DNA of 20,783 nucleotides from positions 1 through 20,783 of the IMG/VR virus record IMGVR_UViG_3300046836_000470. One strand, given 5' to 3'. The notes under the pieces are model-generated. The model searched no databases. It had not been told where the DNA came from and saw nothing but the letters and a program-made list of their open reading frames with translations. This DNA is from a virus. The translations under genes and the position numbers were made by a program. Every line of letters begins with the position of its first letter. Within the stretch, counting starts at the first letter, position 1. Below, in pieces: positions 6,942-13,945 of this stretch.

Positions 6942-8863
6942 GCGAGCCCGAAGGACAGGCCGCGGTTCTTGAGCTGCTGAAGCTCATGGCCGATCTTCAT
7001 GGCGACATCACGTTCGTTGCCGACCACGCCATTGACCGTCACGCTGAAGACCGGGCCGCCGCCAAGCCCGCCTGCGCCCGCCCCGGAGAGCGGGATGACT
7101 GCCTCCGGGCCTGCTTCGCCGATCACGGCCAGCGTCGGCGAGTTGACGATGCCGCCAGCAGCGAGCATCGGGATGTTGAACGGGTTGCTCCAGGCGACCG
7201 AGAATCCGTCCGGGATGCCGTGCCACGTCTTGATGTGGATGCCGCTCGGCAGCTTGATCGCGTCGATCAGGGAGATGACCGCGTTGATCGGCGCTTTGAA
7301 CACGGCGACGATCGCGGTGCCCACCGCTCCCAGCGCGTGGGCGATCGGCTTGCCGAGCCCGCCGAAGGCGCCCGTGATCTTGCCGGGGATGCCACTGATG
7401 AACGTCCAGGCGTCGCTGAACGGACTCGTGATGAGGTTCTTGATCGCCCAGTCCTTGGCCGTGTTGAACCAGACACCGACCTTGCCGAATGCCGTCTTGA
7501 TGTTGCCGGGGATGTTGTTGATGACATTCCAGGCGTCGGTGAACGGTGCGGTGACGAGGCCCTGGACCGCGTTGAACTTGTCGCTCATCCAGTCCTTCAC
7601 GCCCTTGAACGCGCCGATAATATTGTCCCTGACGCCAAAGCCGTTGGTCGCGAGCGCGACGAGCGGGGCGAAGGGGCCGGAGATCAGCGTCGCGATCTCG
7701 GGCCACCTCTGCGTCACCCAGTCCTTGACGGCCTGGAAGGCGCCGGGCACGGTCACGGTGAAGAAGTCGACGAAAGTCTGGGTCGCGGTGGTCACGGCGC
7801 TCCAGACGCCAAGCACGATGTCGCGAAACGTCTGCGAGTGCTTCCATAGCTCGACGAAGGCGACGACGAGCGCGGCGATCGCGATGATGATGAGCCCGAT
7901 CGGGTTGTCGTCCATCGCGATGTTCCAGAGCCACTGTGCCGCTGCCGCCATCTTCGTGTAGGCCGTGTACGCCAGGATGCCGAGCAGCAGCGGGGCGAGA
8001 ACAGCGAGCACGATCTTGACGACGGCCGCGTGCTTGACCAAGAACTGGGAGAAGTTGGCCAGCACGGTCGAGACCTTGGTCAGGACGGGAATGAGGACGT
8101 TGCCGATGTTGATCTCGAGCAGTTGAAACTCGGCGCCCATCTTTTCCTTGGCGCCAGCGGCCGTCTTCGAGAAAGCGTCGGCCTGCCCGCCCAGCTTGTC
8201 CGACAGCAGGCCGACCATCTCCTTGGCGGTCGCCTGCTTGTCGGTCATGTAGGCCGTCGCCTTGGCGTGCTCGTAGGCGGCCAGCGTGGCGTACTGCGTC
8301 TTCGTCTTGAGCGCGTCGGTCGCAGTAGTGACCGGAGCCATCGTAATCCCGAGCGTGTGTGCAGCGCGGGCCGAGCCAGCCATCGTCGTGGTCAGCAGCT
8401 TTGAAGCGTCGGTCAGGCTGATGCCCTTGTACCGCGCCACGTCCTGGGCGGTCGAGAGCATCTGGATCGCCTGGCTGCCGCTATGCGTCGCCACGACGAG
8501 CTGCGCCAAGGATGCCTTGACGTCTTCGCTCTTGAAGCCCAGACCTGCGGACGACTGCTCGGCTGCGTCGATCGAGCTCTTGTAGTCGTCGATGTTGAGG
8601 CCGGACGCCTTGAACGCGGTGGCCAACTTGGCCTCTGCGACCTGGTTCTCCTCGGCCGCATCGACGCTCTTACGCAGGCCGATGACAAGCGCGCCAACTG
8701 CGGCGGCAGCCGGGATGGCGGCCTTCTGGATGCCGCCCTTGAAGCCAGAAGCCGTCTCCGCGGCCATCTCCTTCGACGCCAGCTTCCCCTTCTCGAGGCC
8801 GGCGACGAGCGGGCGCGTGTCGGCGACGAGCTCCAGGACTGCGACGCCCAGACTCTCGGCCAC
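6938..8863 (-). CDS. Tail tape measure protein
   Basis: 641 residues. The N-terminus is Ala-rich helix and coiled coil (about 10-260). Two hydrophobic segments lie at about 282-302 and 321-338, followed by weak repeats of the type SPFSDAWTFISGIPGKITGAF (about 395-423, 438-466, 479-505). The C-terminus has the very common tape-measure block GGIVNSPTLAVIGEAGPEA (570-588). By the usual rule of about 0.15 nm per residue, the tail would be near 95-100 nm. The start is GTG directly after the TAA of the chaperone frame, with GGAGAGGA upstream. Position between the chaperones and the hub protein is standard for siphoviruses. Confidence 0.92.
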   Translation of the reverse strand: MAESLGVAVLELVADTRPLVAGLEKGKLASKEMAAETASGFKGGIQKAAIPAAAAVGALVIGLRKSVDAAEENQVAEAKLATAFKASGLNIDDYKSSIDAAEQSSAGLGFKSEDVKASLAQLVVATHSGSQAIQMLSTAQDVARYKGISLTDASKLLTTTMAGSARAAHTLGITMAPVTTATDALKTKTQYATLAAYEHAKATAYMTDKQATAKEMVGLLSDKLGGQADAFSKTAAGAKEKMGAEFQLLEINIGNVLIPVLTKVSTVLANFSQFLVKHAAVVKIVLAVLAPLLLGILAYTAYTKMAAAAQWLWNIAMDDNPIGLIIIAIAALVVAFVELWKHSQTFRDIVLGVWSAVTTATQTFVDFFTVTVPGAFQAVKDWVTQRWPEIATLISGPFAPLVALATNGFGVRDNIIGAFKGVKDWMSDKFNAVQGLVTAPFTDAWNVINNIPGNIKTAFGKVGVWFNTAKDWAIKNLITSPFSDAWTFISGIPGKITGAFGGLGKPIAHALGAVGTAIVAVFKAPINAVISLIDAIKLPSGIHIKTWHGIPDGFSVAWSNPFNIPMLAAGGIVNSPTLAVIGEAGPEAVIPLSGAGAGGLGGGPVFSVTVNGVVGNERDVAMKIGHELQQLKNRGLSFGLA

Positions 8864-9549
8864 TTACCTGTCCTCTCCGGTGACGTCCCTGATGCCGATG
8901 CCTGCCAGGTCGGCGCGGCTTGGCTTACGGACGGGCTCCGCGACGCCCGCCGCATGCGCGAGCCTCGTGATGTGACGCACCTGATCCTTGCCTTCCAGGT
9001 GCGGGTGTGATGCGGCGGCACGCGCCAGCATTTCTTCCTCGGCTGCGAGCTTCGGCATCATCGACCAGCAGGCGTCTACGATCGGCCTGGGGAGGTCGAG
9101 CCACTGTCGGACTCCTCCTCCGTAGAAGCGAGCGAGCCGAGCGAGCTGTTCGTCAGTTGTGCCACGAGATCCGGCCCCAGCGCCGTCTGCGTCGCCAGCC
9201 CGGCACCTACGAAAAAACGCACCGCCAGACTCCGCTTCGCGATGGCCGAAAGGGCCGCGACGGCGGTGGCGGGTGCGTCAGGGATCAGCTTCTGGGTCAG
9301 GTCGTTCGCCAGCTTCTCGAGGCGCTTGTCCTCGGCGGCCGTGCGCTTCTCCTTTTCCCAGAGTTCGTCGTGGTCGGTGTAGATCCGCGTGATGCGCGAG
9401 AGCTCGAGCGTGCCGATCTCCTCGGGGACGAGCAGTTCGAACGTCTCGTCGTGCTCGACGACGGCGTCGTCGACGATCTCTGCCCAGCGGATGCGGGCCA
9501 GCGGGTGCTCTGGCGCCAGCGCGTTCAGATCGAGAATCTCAGTTGCCAT
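8864..9549 (-). CDS. Tail assembly chaperone GT, made by -1 frameshift
   Basis: Join of 9549-9211 and 9211-8864 on the minus strand. The ribosome slips back one base at T_TTT_TTC and continues in an open frame to the TAA at 8864. The product is about 113 plus 115 residues (228 aa). After the slip, the new frame has no stop codon and soon gives protein-like sequence: TTDEQLARLARFYGGG, then QWLDLPRPIVDACW, then PKLAAEEEMLARAAA. A separate start at the internal ATG 9061 would discard that sequence and has no good ribosome site. In other siphoviruses G and GT together load the tape measure and guide tail-tube assembly. Known family logic plus the visible slip site make this firm. Confidence 0.85.
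9076..9549 (-). CDS. Tail assembly chaperone G
   Basis: 157 residues, the main (unshifted) product of the chaperone gene. Acidic N-terminal half (LDLNALAPEHPLARIRWAE, 7-25), then a charged helical stretch (about 60-90), and a tail ending STSPGRS. It lies between the major tail region and the tape measure, exactly where lambda-type G genes lie. The ATG at 9549 overlaps the end of the upstream 62-residue gene by 11 bases. The slippery heptamer is at codons 112-113 (Phe-Phe). Residues after that point are low-complexity (S/E-rich) and overlap the shifted frame, as expected when selection acts mainly on the -1 frame there. Confidence 0.8.
   Translation of the reverse strand: MATEILDLNALAPEHPLARIRWAEIVDDAVVEHDETFELLVPEEIGTLELSRITRIYTDHDELWEKEKRTAAEDKRLEKLANDLTQKLIPDAPATAVAALSAIAKRSLAVRFFVGAGLATQTALGPDLVAQLTNSSLGSLASTEEESDSGSTSPGRS
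9211..9217 (-). promoter_or_regulatory. -1 ribosomal frameshift site T_TTT_TTC
   Basis: Six A then G read backwards on the plus strand give TTTTTTC on the minus strand, in the exact X_XXY_YYZ register of the G frame (CGT TTT TTC GTA). After a -1 slip the next codon is CGT at 9211-9209 and the frame is open to 8864. The sequence after it is GC-rich, so a stimulating structure is plausible but was not modelled. Confidence 0.88.
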
Positions 9550-9727
9550 CTGTGTCTCCTCCTTCAGGGACTTGGATGCCGATGTCGGCGAGGCGCTCCA
9601 GGAAGGCAGCCCGGCGCATCGCGTCGCGGGCCGCCTTCCGGTGCTGAGACGACAGGCGCTTGTGGTCGCGTGCCGTCTCGCGAAGAGCCTCCACCGTCTG
9701 TGCGATTGCTGTGACGGGGTTGGTCAT
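9539..9727 (-). CDS. Small helical protein between tail tube and chaperones
   Basis: 62 residues, highly charged and helix-forming (ALRETARDHKRLSSQHRKAA), with a short acidic C-terminus. No family is recognised. It lies between the major tail protein and the chaperone gene and overlaps the latter by 11 bases, so translation is likely coupled. The start at ATG 9727 has no Shine-Dalgarno directly upstream; instead GGGAGG lies before a perfect hairpin, which when folded gives a 6-base spacing. Expression may therefore depend on RNA folding and on ribosomes finishing the major tail gene. Confidence 0.6.
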   Translation of the reverse strand: MTNPVTAIAQTVEALRETARDHKRLSSQHRKAARDAMRRAAFLERLADIGIQVPEGGDTDGN

Positions 9728-9733
9728 GGAGTC

Positions 9734-9759
9734 AGCAGATCAGCTGATCTGCTCCTCCC
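9734..9759 (-). promoter_or_regulatory. Hairpin between Shine-Dalgarno and start codon
   Basis: Perfect 20-bp palindrome at 9734-9753 (half-site AGCAGATCAG). As RNA it can fold into an 8-bp stem with an AGCU loop. On the minus strand GGGAGG (9759-9754) sits directly before it, and GACTCC (9733-9728) plus ATG directly after it. It also spans the TGA stop of the major tail gene (9742-9740). No U-run follows, so it is not a standard terminator. Confidence 0.6.
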
Positions 9760-10300
9760 AGGTGCCGTAGCCGAGCGTCGGATCCTCGATCGAGTCGAAC
9801 TTGAGGGACAGCATCGCGGGGACGCCCTCACCGGCGTAGGCGGGGGCGGCCGTGCCGTCCTCGATCGCGATTGGGAGGAAGTATTGCGCGGCGAACGCAT
9901 CGTTGACCGGGCTGAGACCACGGGCCAGCAGTGCCACCTGGGCCACGGTCGCGCCCTGCTCGAGCGGGATCGACTTGGCGTTGCCGGACGTGGTGACGGT
10001 CGCCGTGTTGAGCGCGTAGGCGTACTGCTCGGCGGTCAGATCGATCAGATCGACCTCGACGGAGATGAACTCCTCGACGCGCCATGCCTTGCGATGCCCG
10101 GTGCCGCCGGCGGGGCGCCACTTGGTGATCGTCTCGTTATGGGTGACGACGACGCCCTTGGTGCCGTAGTTCTTCGGGCCGCTCGTGCCGAGCTTGACCC
10201 AGGCGCCCGAAGGGGCGACGTTGATCGCCGGCTTGGCGGTGCCGACCGGCGCTGCAAAGAGCGTCAGCGGGGCGGCGATGACTTCGTACGGTGCGGGCAT
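9740..10300 (-). CDS. Major tail (tube) protein
   Basis: 186 residues. A beta-rich tail-tube candidate, with blocks such as WVKLGTSGP (34-42) and VEEFISVEVDLIDLTAEQ (about 75-92) and a C-terminal ending in LGYGTWEEQIS. Size and position, directly upstream of the chaperones and downstream of the tail-completion genes, match the major tail protein of siphoviruses, which polymerises into the tail tube around the tape measure. The ATG at 10300 has a strong purine-rich GGAGTAAGGA upstream, in line with high expression. No catalytic motifs. Confidence 0.78.
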   Translation of the reverse strand: MPAPYEVIAAPLTLFAAPVGTAKPAINVAPSGAWVKLGTSGPKNYGTKGVVVTHNETITKWRPAGGTGHRKAWRVEEFISVEVDLIDLTAEQYAYALNTATVTTSGNAKSIPLEQGATVAQVALLARGLSPVNDAFAAQYFLPIAIEDGTAAPAYAGEGVPAMLSLKFDSIEDPTLGYGTWEEQIS

Positions 10301-10303
10301 TCC

Positions 10304-10579
10304 TTACTCCTCCTCGCCCGCATCGGCGGGCGGATTCACATGAGCCTCGACGCCGGGCAACTCCCCGGAGGGCGCTTCCTCGGCGGGCGTCTCCTCGTCG
10401 AGAAGCTCGAGCCCGATGTTCGGGTTGGCCGCGAGTTCGCGCGCCAGCGCTGCGGGCAGTACGCCTGTGCTTCCTGCCTCGATGGTCACCTCGCCTGCTA
10501 CCAGACGGGCGGGCGGACCCGGCAGACCTGCGAAACGAACGCGCAGGGTCTCCGGCTCCTTGGACTTGGCCTGTGCCAA
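10304..10579 (-). CDS. Small acidic protein before the major tail gene (TTG start)
   Basis: 91 residues when started at TTG 10579, which has AAGGGAGGGG just upstream and lies 14 bases after the stop of the tail-completion gene. A longer ATG frame from 10702 overlaps that gene by more than 100 bases and is unlikely. The N-terminal two thirds are a compact domain (LRVRFAGLPGPPARLVAGEVTIEAG region), while the last 30 residues are Glu/Pro-rich and probably disordered. It could be a tail-tube partner or a small head-tail protein. No family is recognised. Confidence 0.6.
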   Translation of the reverse strand: MAQAKSKEPETLRVRFAGLPGPPARLVAGEVTIEAGSTGVLPAALARELAANPNIGLELLDEETPAEEAPSGELPGVEAHVNPPADAGEEE

Positions 10580-10593
10580 TGCCCCTCCCTTGA

Positions 10594-11004
10594 TCAGAGC
10601 GCGGCCACCTCGGCGGCCAGCACCTGGAAGGTGCCGACGCAGATCGGCCACGTCGTTTGCGGATCGTGTCCGCTTGTCCCGTCCGTGGTGCAGAGAGCCC
10701 AATGGATGAGCACCTGGCCTACGACAGTCGTTCCCATGCCCTTGAGGGCGGCGTATACGGCGTCGAACAGGTCGGACGCCGCCTTCTCGTTCGTGCCGTA
10801 GCAGTCGACGTCGACACGCTTGTCGCCGAACTGGTTGGTCGCGCCGAGAGCTCCCCCGCCCGCGCGGCGCAGGATGACGGCCGTCGGCGGGTCAGGAAGC
10901 CCCTGAATGTCGCGCGGGAGCGAGCCAGCGTAGACCTGGGTCGTCAATGCCTGCACGCCGGCGTCGGCCAGCAGAAACGTCCTGAGCGCGCCGACTACGT
11001 CCAT
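10594..11004 (-). CDS. Tail terminator / tail completion protein
   Basis: 136 residues with the layout of DUF3168-like or lambda U-like tail terminators: an N-terminal helix (MDVVGALRTFLLADAGVQAL), YAGSLPRDIQGLPDPPTAVILRR-type beta region, RVDVDCYG (about 63-70), then a helix KAASDLFDAVYAAL and a closing beta segment. These proteins cap the tail tube and join it to the head. The ATG at 11004 is preceded by GGGGGAGGG and overlaps the upstream gene by 10 bases. The assignment comes from the pattern and position. Confidence 0.68.
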   Translation of the reverse strand: MDVVGALRTFLLADAGVQALTTQVYAGSLPRDIQGLPDPPTAVILRRAGGGALGATNQFGDKRVDVDCYGTNEKAASDLFDAVYAALKGMGTTVVGQVLIHWALCTTDGTSGHDPQTTWPICVGTFQVLAAEVAAL

Positions 11005-11342
11005 CTCGCCCTCCCCCGAAGCACGCGCCTGAGGTTCTTGAAGTTGCGGTCTGCCGCCGGCCTGAGCCAGGGCGTCTTGCGTTCGAGGAACAGGCCGTAG
11101 AAGCCCTCCCGGCGCAGCGAGCTACCGAAGCGCCCGCGTACCGTGCCCTCGGGCGTCAGAGTTGCTGGCTCGCTGAAGGTATTGCGTTCGAGGTCGCCGG
11201 AGCGGTTGCTCCACCAGTGGTTTTTCTGGGCGTCCTCGGCCGCGGCCTTCGTTACCTCGTCGATCGCGACCTTGCAGGCGGCGGTGGCTTCCTCGGCGAT
11301 CAGGTCGCCCAGCCACTTGACGTGCGTCCCGCCGACGGCCAT
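10995..11342 (-). CDS. HK97 gp10-like tail completion protein
   Basis: 115 residues. An Ala-rich helical N-terminus (EEATAACKVAIDEVTKAAAED) followed by HWWSNRSGDLERN (about 42-54) matches the gp10 family pattern, in which a W-x-N-R-T/S-G-x-L turn follows a long helix. The C-terminus is Arg-rich. Proteins of this family sit at the head-tail joint. The ATG at 11342 follows the head-closure gene stop by two bases. Confidence 0.72.
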   Translation of the reverse strand: MAVGGTHVKWLGDLIAEEATAACKVAIDEVTKAAAEDAQKNHWWSNRSGDLERNTFSEPATLTPEGTVRGRFGSSLRREGFYGLFLERKTPWLRPAADRNFKNLRRVLRGRARWT

Positions 11343-11344
11343 GC

Positions 11345-11671
11345 TCAGCCGCCCGACCGGCGCAGGACGACCTCGATCCGGTCTGACCAGACTATGAGGT
11401 CGTCGATCGTCTGGAAGCCGTCGAGGATGACGGCGCCGCGGTAGGTCACGTCGCCGATGCGGTCGGTCTGAAGGATGTCGGTGCCGAGCGGGAAGGCCAG
11501 GTGCCGAGCGTCGACCGTCGCCAGCTCGCCGCCAGCGATGACGAGCTGGCCGGAGGCGTACCAGGCGCGACAGGGCTGGTTGAGCAAGTAGTCCGCCCAG
11601 GCGTCGCTGTCCTGGCCCCAGGAGTTGATCCCGGAGCCCGTCCGGCGCTGCGTCTTGCAGCGGTGCCTCAT
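11345..11671 (-). CDS. Head closure / head-tail joining protein
   Basis: 108 residues from ATG 11671. An alternative TTG at 11698 overlaps the upstream stop (TTGA) and would add nine residues (TALGSRVS after the start), giving a beginning more like other head-tail joining proteins. Neither start has a strong Shine-Dalgarno. The protein contains RHRCKTQRRTG (about 2-12), a typical opening beta strand of the SPP1 gp16-like stopper family, and a beta-rich rest ending DRIEVVLRRSGG. It would seal the portal after packaging. Confidence 0.65.
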   Translation of the reverse strand: MRHRCKTQRRTGSGINSWGQDSDAWADYLLNQPCRAWYASGQLVIAGGELATVDARHLAFPLGTDILQTDRIGDVTYRGAVILDGFQTIDDLIVWSDRIEVVLRRSGG

Positions 11672-11694
11672 GCTGACGCGCGAGCCGAGCGCGG

Positions 11695-12309
11695 TCAACG
11701 CAGTCTCACGCTCTGGGCCGTCGTGCGGAACTGGTCCGCGAGATCCTCTTCCTCCTCGGCGGTGAGCCTCATCCCGACGGCGGGGTACATCGTCTGTACG
11801 CCGCCGATCATCTCCTGCGTCGCAGCCTCGGGGTTGACCCAGCAACGCGCCACGGCCTCGAGCGCGATCGTCTTGGCCAGCGCGAGCTGGCGCGGGACGG
11901 GGTTCGCGGCCGGGTCGTAGCCGTGGTCGTAGGTGATGGTGAGCTTCCAGCCCGGGCCGAGCCAACCGTTCCCGATCGTGAAGCTGAGCGGCCAGTCGTA
12001 GCGGACGAGCTCGTCCCGGTCGACGAAGTAGGTGAGGGGGTCGACGGTGTACGTCGTGCCGTTCATGAACTGGGCCTGCACCTGCGTGACCTGGATGACG
12101 GGGCGCTCGGGCACGAGCAGCCGGTTCCCGAAGACGCCGCGGGTCACCCACGTGTCGTTGGCAACCTTCGTGATGGTCTGCTTGGCGCTCTGCCGGACGA
12201 GGTCCTGCGCCTGAGCCAGGAGCGTCGTGGCGCGCGCCTGCTCGTTCCCGACCCAGGCATCGAGCCCGAGGCGGGCGAGGAGGTCGCTCTGGGTCGCGAA
12301 GTCGGTCAC
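11695..12309 (-). CDS. Head-tail connector (adaptor) protein
   Basis: 204 residues. The helical N-terminus (QSDLLARLGLDAWVGNEQARATTLLAQAQ region) and a C-terminal helix with acidic EEEEDLADQFR flank a beta-rich middle (ITYDHGYDPAANPVPRQLALA, about 128-148). The pattern fits gp6/gp15-like adaptor proteins that bind the portal ring. The GTG at 12309 overlaps the stop of the glycosyltransferase-like gene (GTGA). Order after the capsid gene agrees with this role. Confidence 0.7.
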   Translation of the reverse strand: MTDFATQSDLLARLGLDAWVGNEQARATTLLAQAQDLVRQSAKQTITKVANDTWVTRGVFGNRLLVPERPVIQVTQVQAQFMNGTTYTVDPLTYFVDRDELVRYDWPLSFTIGNGWLGPGWKLTITYDHGYDPAANPVPRQLALAKTIALEAVARCWVNPEAATQEMIGGVQTMYPAVGMRLTAEEEEDLADQFRTTAQSVRLR

Positions 12310-12890
12310 ACCAGCTCCTTGGTCAGTTCGAGCGCGCTCTCGACGAGGTGCGCGGGGTAGTGGCGCTCGAGCGCGCGGAGGTCGTGCTCGACGCCGTCGC
12401 CGATCGAGTTGCGGACGCCGGCGTAGGGCGAGACGCTCTCGGCGCTCTTGAAGTCGACGCCAGGCGGGCCGGCGCGCTCCACGAAGGCGGGCATGTTGAG
12501 CGCGCCACGGAGCATCGCCTCGGTGCCGCGCTGCATCCGGTCGGGGAAGGGGGCGAAGTGCGTCGGCTCGAGCAGCGCGCGCGGGATGAGCCAGGGGATC
12601 AAGATCGGCCCGTGCGCGTGCTGTAGGACGCCGCGCTCGAGGTCGACGAAGTCGAGTGACGCGGCCGCCGAGATCGCGTTCTCAGGCGGCGCGTCGAAAG
12701 CTGTGGGATGGATCCAGTTGTCGGAGCCGATCAGCACGAGGAGATCGGCACCGCGGTCGCCGGCGTAGGCGAAGCCAGCGTTCCACTTCGAGCCCATCTG
12801 CGCGTTCGACCACCAGAGCCAGTCGAAGCCGTGCCTGCGGGCGATGGACTCGTGCTCGAGCTCGCCGACGACGATCGCGTGCAGGTTCAC
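12306..12890 (-). CDS. Glycosyltransferase-like (GT-A fold) protein, start uncertain
   Basis: 194 residues if started at GTG 12890. Features of a GT-A nucleotide-sugar fold are visible: a strand LHAIVVGE (3-10), SKWNAGFAYA (34-43), then ADLLVLIGSDNWIHP (48-62), where SDN could replace the usual DxD. The frame stays open and protein-like upstream to the capsid stop: WLVTTAWGRP then TDLALLEWAWVRDRL looks like the missing first strand and helix. No ATG, GTG, TTG or CTG start exists there that would keep that part; ACG at 12992 is the only near-start candidate. The protein may modify the capsid, tail or host envelope. No activity is shown. Confidence 0.6.
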   Translation of the reverse strand: MNLHAIVVGELEHESIARRHGFDWLWWSNAQMGSKWNAGFAYAGDRGADLLVLIGSDNWIHPTAFDAPPENAISAAASLDFVDLERGVLQHAHGPILIPWLIPRALLEPTHFAPFPDRMQRGTEAMLRGALNMPAFVERAGPPGVDFKSAESVSPYAGVRNSIGDGVEHDLRALERHYPAHLVESALELTKELV

Positions 12891-12994
12891 CCCGCCCGGG
12901 GCCAGCCGGTCACGGACCCACGCCCATTCGAGCAGCGCGAGATCCGTGACCCGAGGCCGACCCCAGGCGGTGGTGACGAGCCAGGCGTCCGTGC

Positions 12995-13918
12995 TTACGC
13001 CAGCGTGACAGTGCCGAGCGCGAGCGCGGCGGCGTAGTTGACCTTGCCACCGTAGAGATGGAGGCCGCGGATGCCGTCGAGGAAGCCCTCGGTCTGGAGG
13101 CGCAGGGCCTCGGTCTCGCTGATCTGGTCAGCGAACGTGTGGGCCATCGGGTGCCCCGCCATGCAGTGGAACGCGGAACCGGAGACCGGCACCGTGTTCG
13201 ACTCGTAGACGTTGAACCCGGCGATGCGACCGATGAGGGGGTTGGCCCCCATGTCGTCGCCCGAGAACGAGTCGGCCTGCTCACCGGCGTCGCCGATGAT
13301 GCCGTCGTTCACGACGTCCGCCATGCCCGAGCCAGCCAGCTGCGGGTTCGCGACGAAGCGCGGATCCTGCAACAGGTAGCCCGTGGCGTCGGGCGGGATG
13401 ACCGCCCAGCGGCCGGCGTACGGCACGTTGGCCTTGTTGAGCTTGGTGCGCGCTCCCACGAAGAACTTGCCGTAGAAGTCGTTGGCCGCGACCGTGACCG
13501 AGAGCAGGCCGAGGTCGTTGCCCGAGCCGTTGACCGCCGTCAGGAGGTTGGTCGCCACGTAGGCGTCCGCGTTCTTGACGAGGTTGTAGCTCGCGCCCTG
13601 CGAAGCCTTGGCGATGAAGCCCGGCAGCGCCTGGCGCTTGTCGATGTCGTCGACGGTGAACGCGAAGTAGTCCGACTGGTTCACGACCAGCAGGTTCTCC
13701 GCGTCCGTCAGCACGTCCCAGGTGATCGGGCCGCCCTTGGAGTACGTGCGGACCGCCGGGTCCGAGAACGACACCATGTGCACGGTGTCGCCGTAGGCGC
13801 TGATGTCGCCCTCGTAGTCCCGGTTCGAGATCCCCGGGCCCGCGTAGACGAGCTGAGCCCTCAGGTTCGCCAGGATGTTGGCGGACCAAATTTTGGGCTG
13901 GAACTTGGTGATGGCCAT
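12995..13918 (-). CDS. Major capsid protein (HK97 fold)
   Basis: 307 residues. It opens with AITKFQPKIWSANIL and has ISNRDYEGDISAYGDTVHMV (30-49), a layout common in HK97-fold capsid proteins of actinophages that pair with a separate scaffold protein. Later blocks include YAGRWAVIPPDATGYLLQDP (about 166-185) and GRIAGFNVYESN (about 229-240). It would form the head shell. The ATG at 13918 follows a very strong AAGGAGGAT, fitting high expression. The scaffold gene lies directly upstream. The stop (TAA) leads with no clear gap into the glycosyltransferase-like frame. Confidence 0.9.
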   Translation of the reverse strand: MAITKFQPKIWSANILANLRAQLVYAGPGISNRDYEGDISAYGDTVHMVSFSDPAVRTYSKGGPITWDVLTDAENLLVVNQSDYFAFTVDDIDKRQALPGFIAKASQGASYNLVKNADAYVATNLLTAVNGSGNDLGLLSVTVAANDFYGKFFVGARTKLNKANVPYAGRWAVIPPDATGYLLQDPRFVANPQLAGSGMADVVNDGIIGDAGEQADSFSGDDMGANPLIGRIAGFNVYESNTVPVSGSAFHCMAGHPMAHTFADQISETEALRLQTEGFLDGIRGLHLYGGKVNYAAALALGTVTLA

Positions 13919-13945
13919 CTAAGCCATCCTCCTTACGTTCGTCGG

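Noticed and set aside
8864-9061. Stand-alone 65-residue gene starting at ATG 9061
   Set aside because: The frame carries protein-like sequence well upstream of this ATG and joins the G gene through a -1 slip site; better read as the T part of a fusion.
9389-10801. 470-codon plus-strand frame opposite tail genes
   Set aside because: Antisense shadow crossing several well-supported minus-strand genes.
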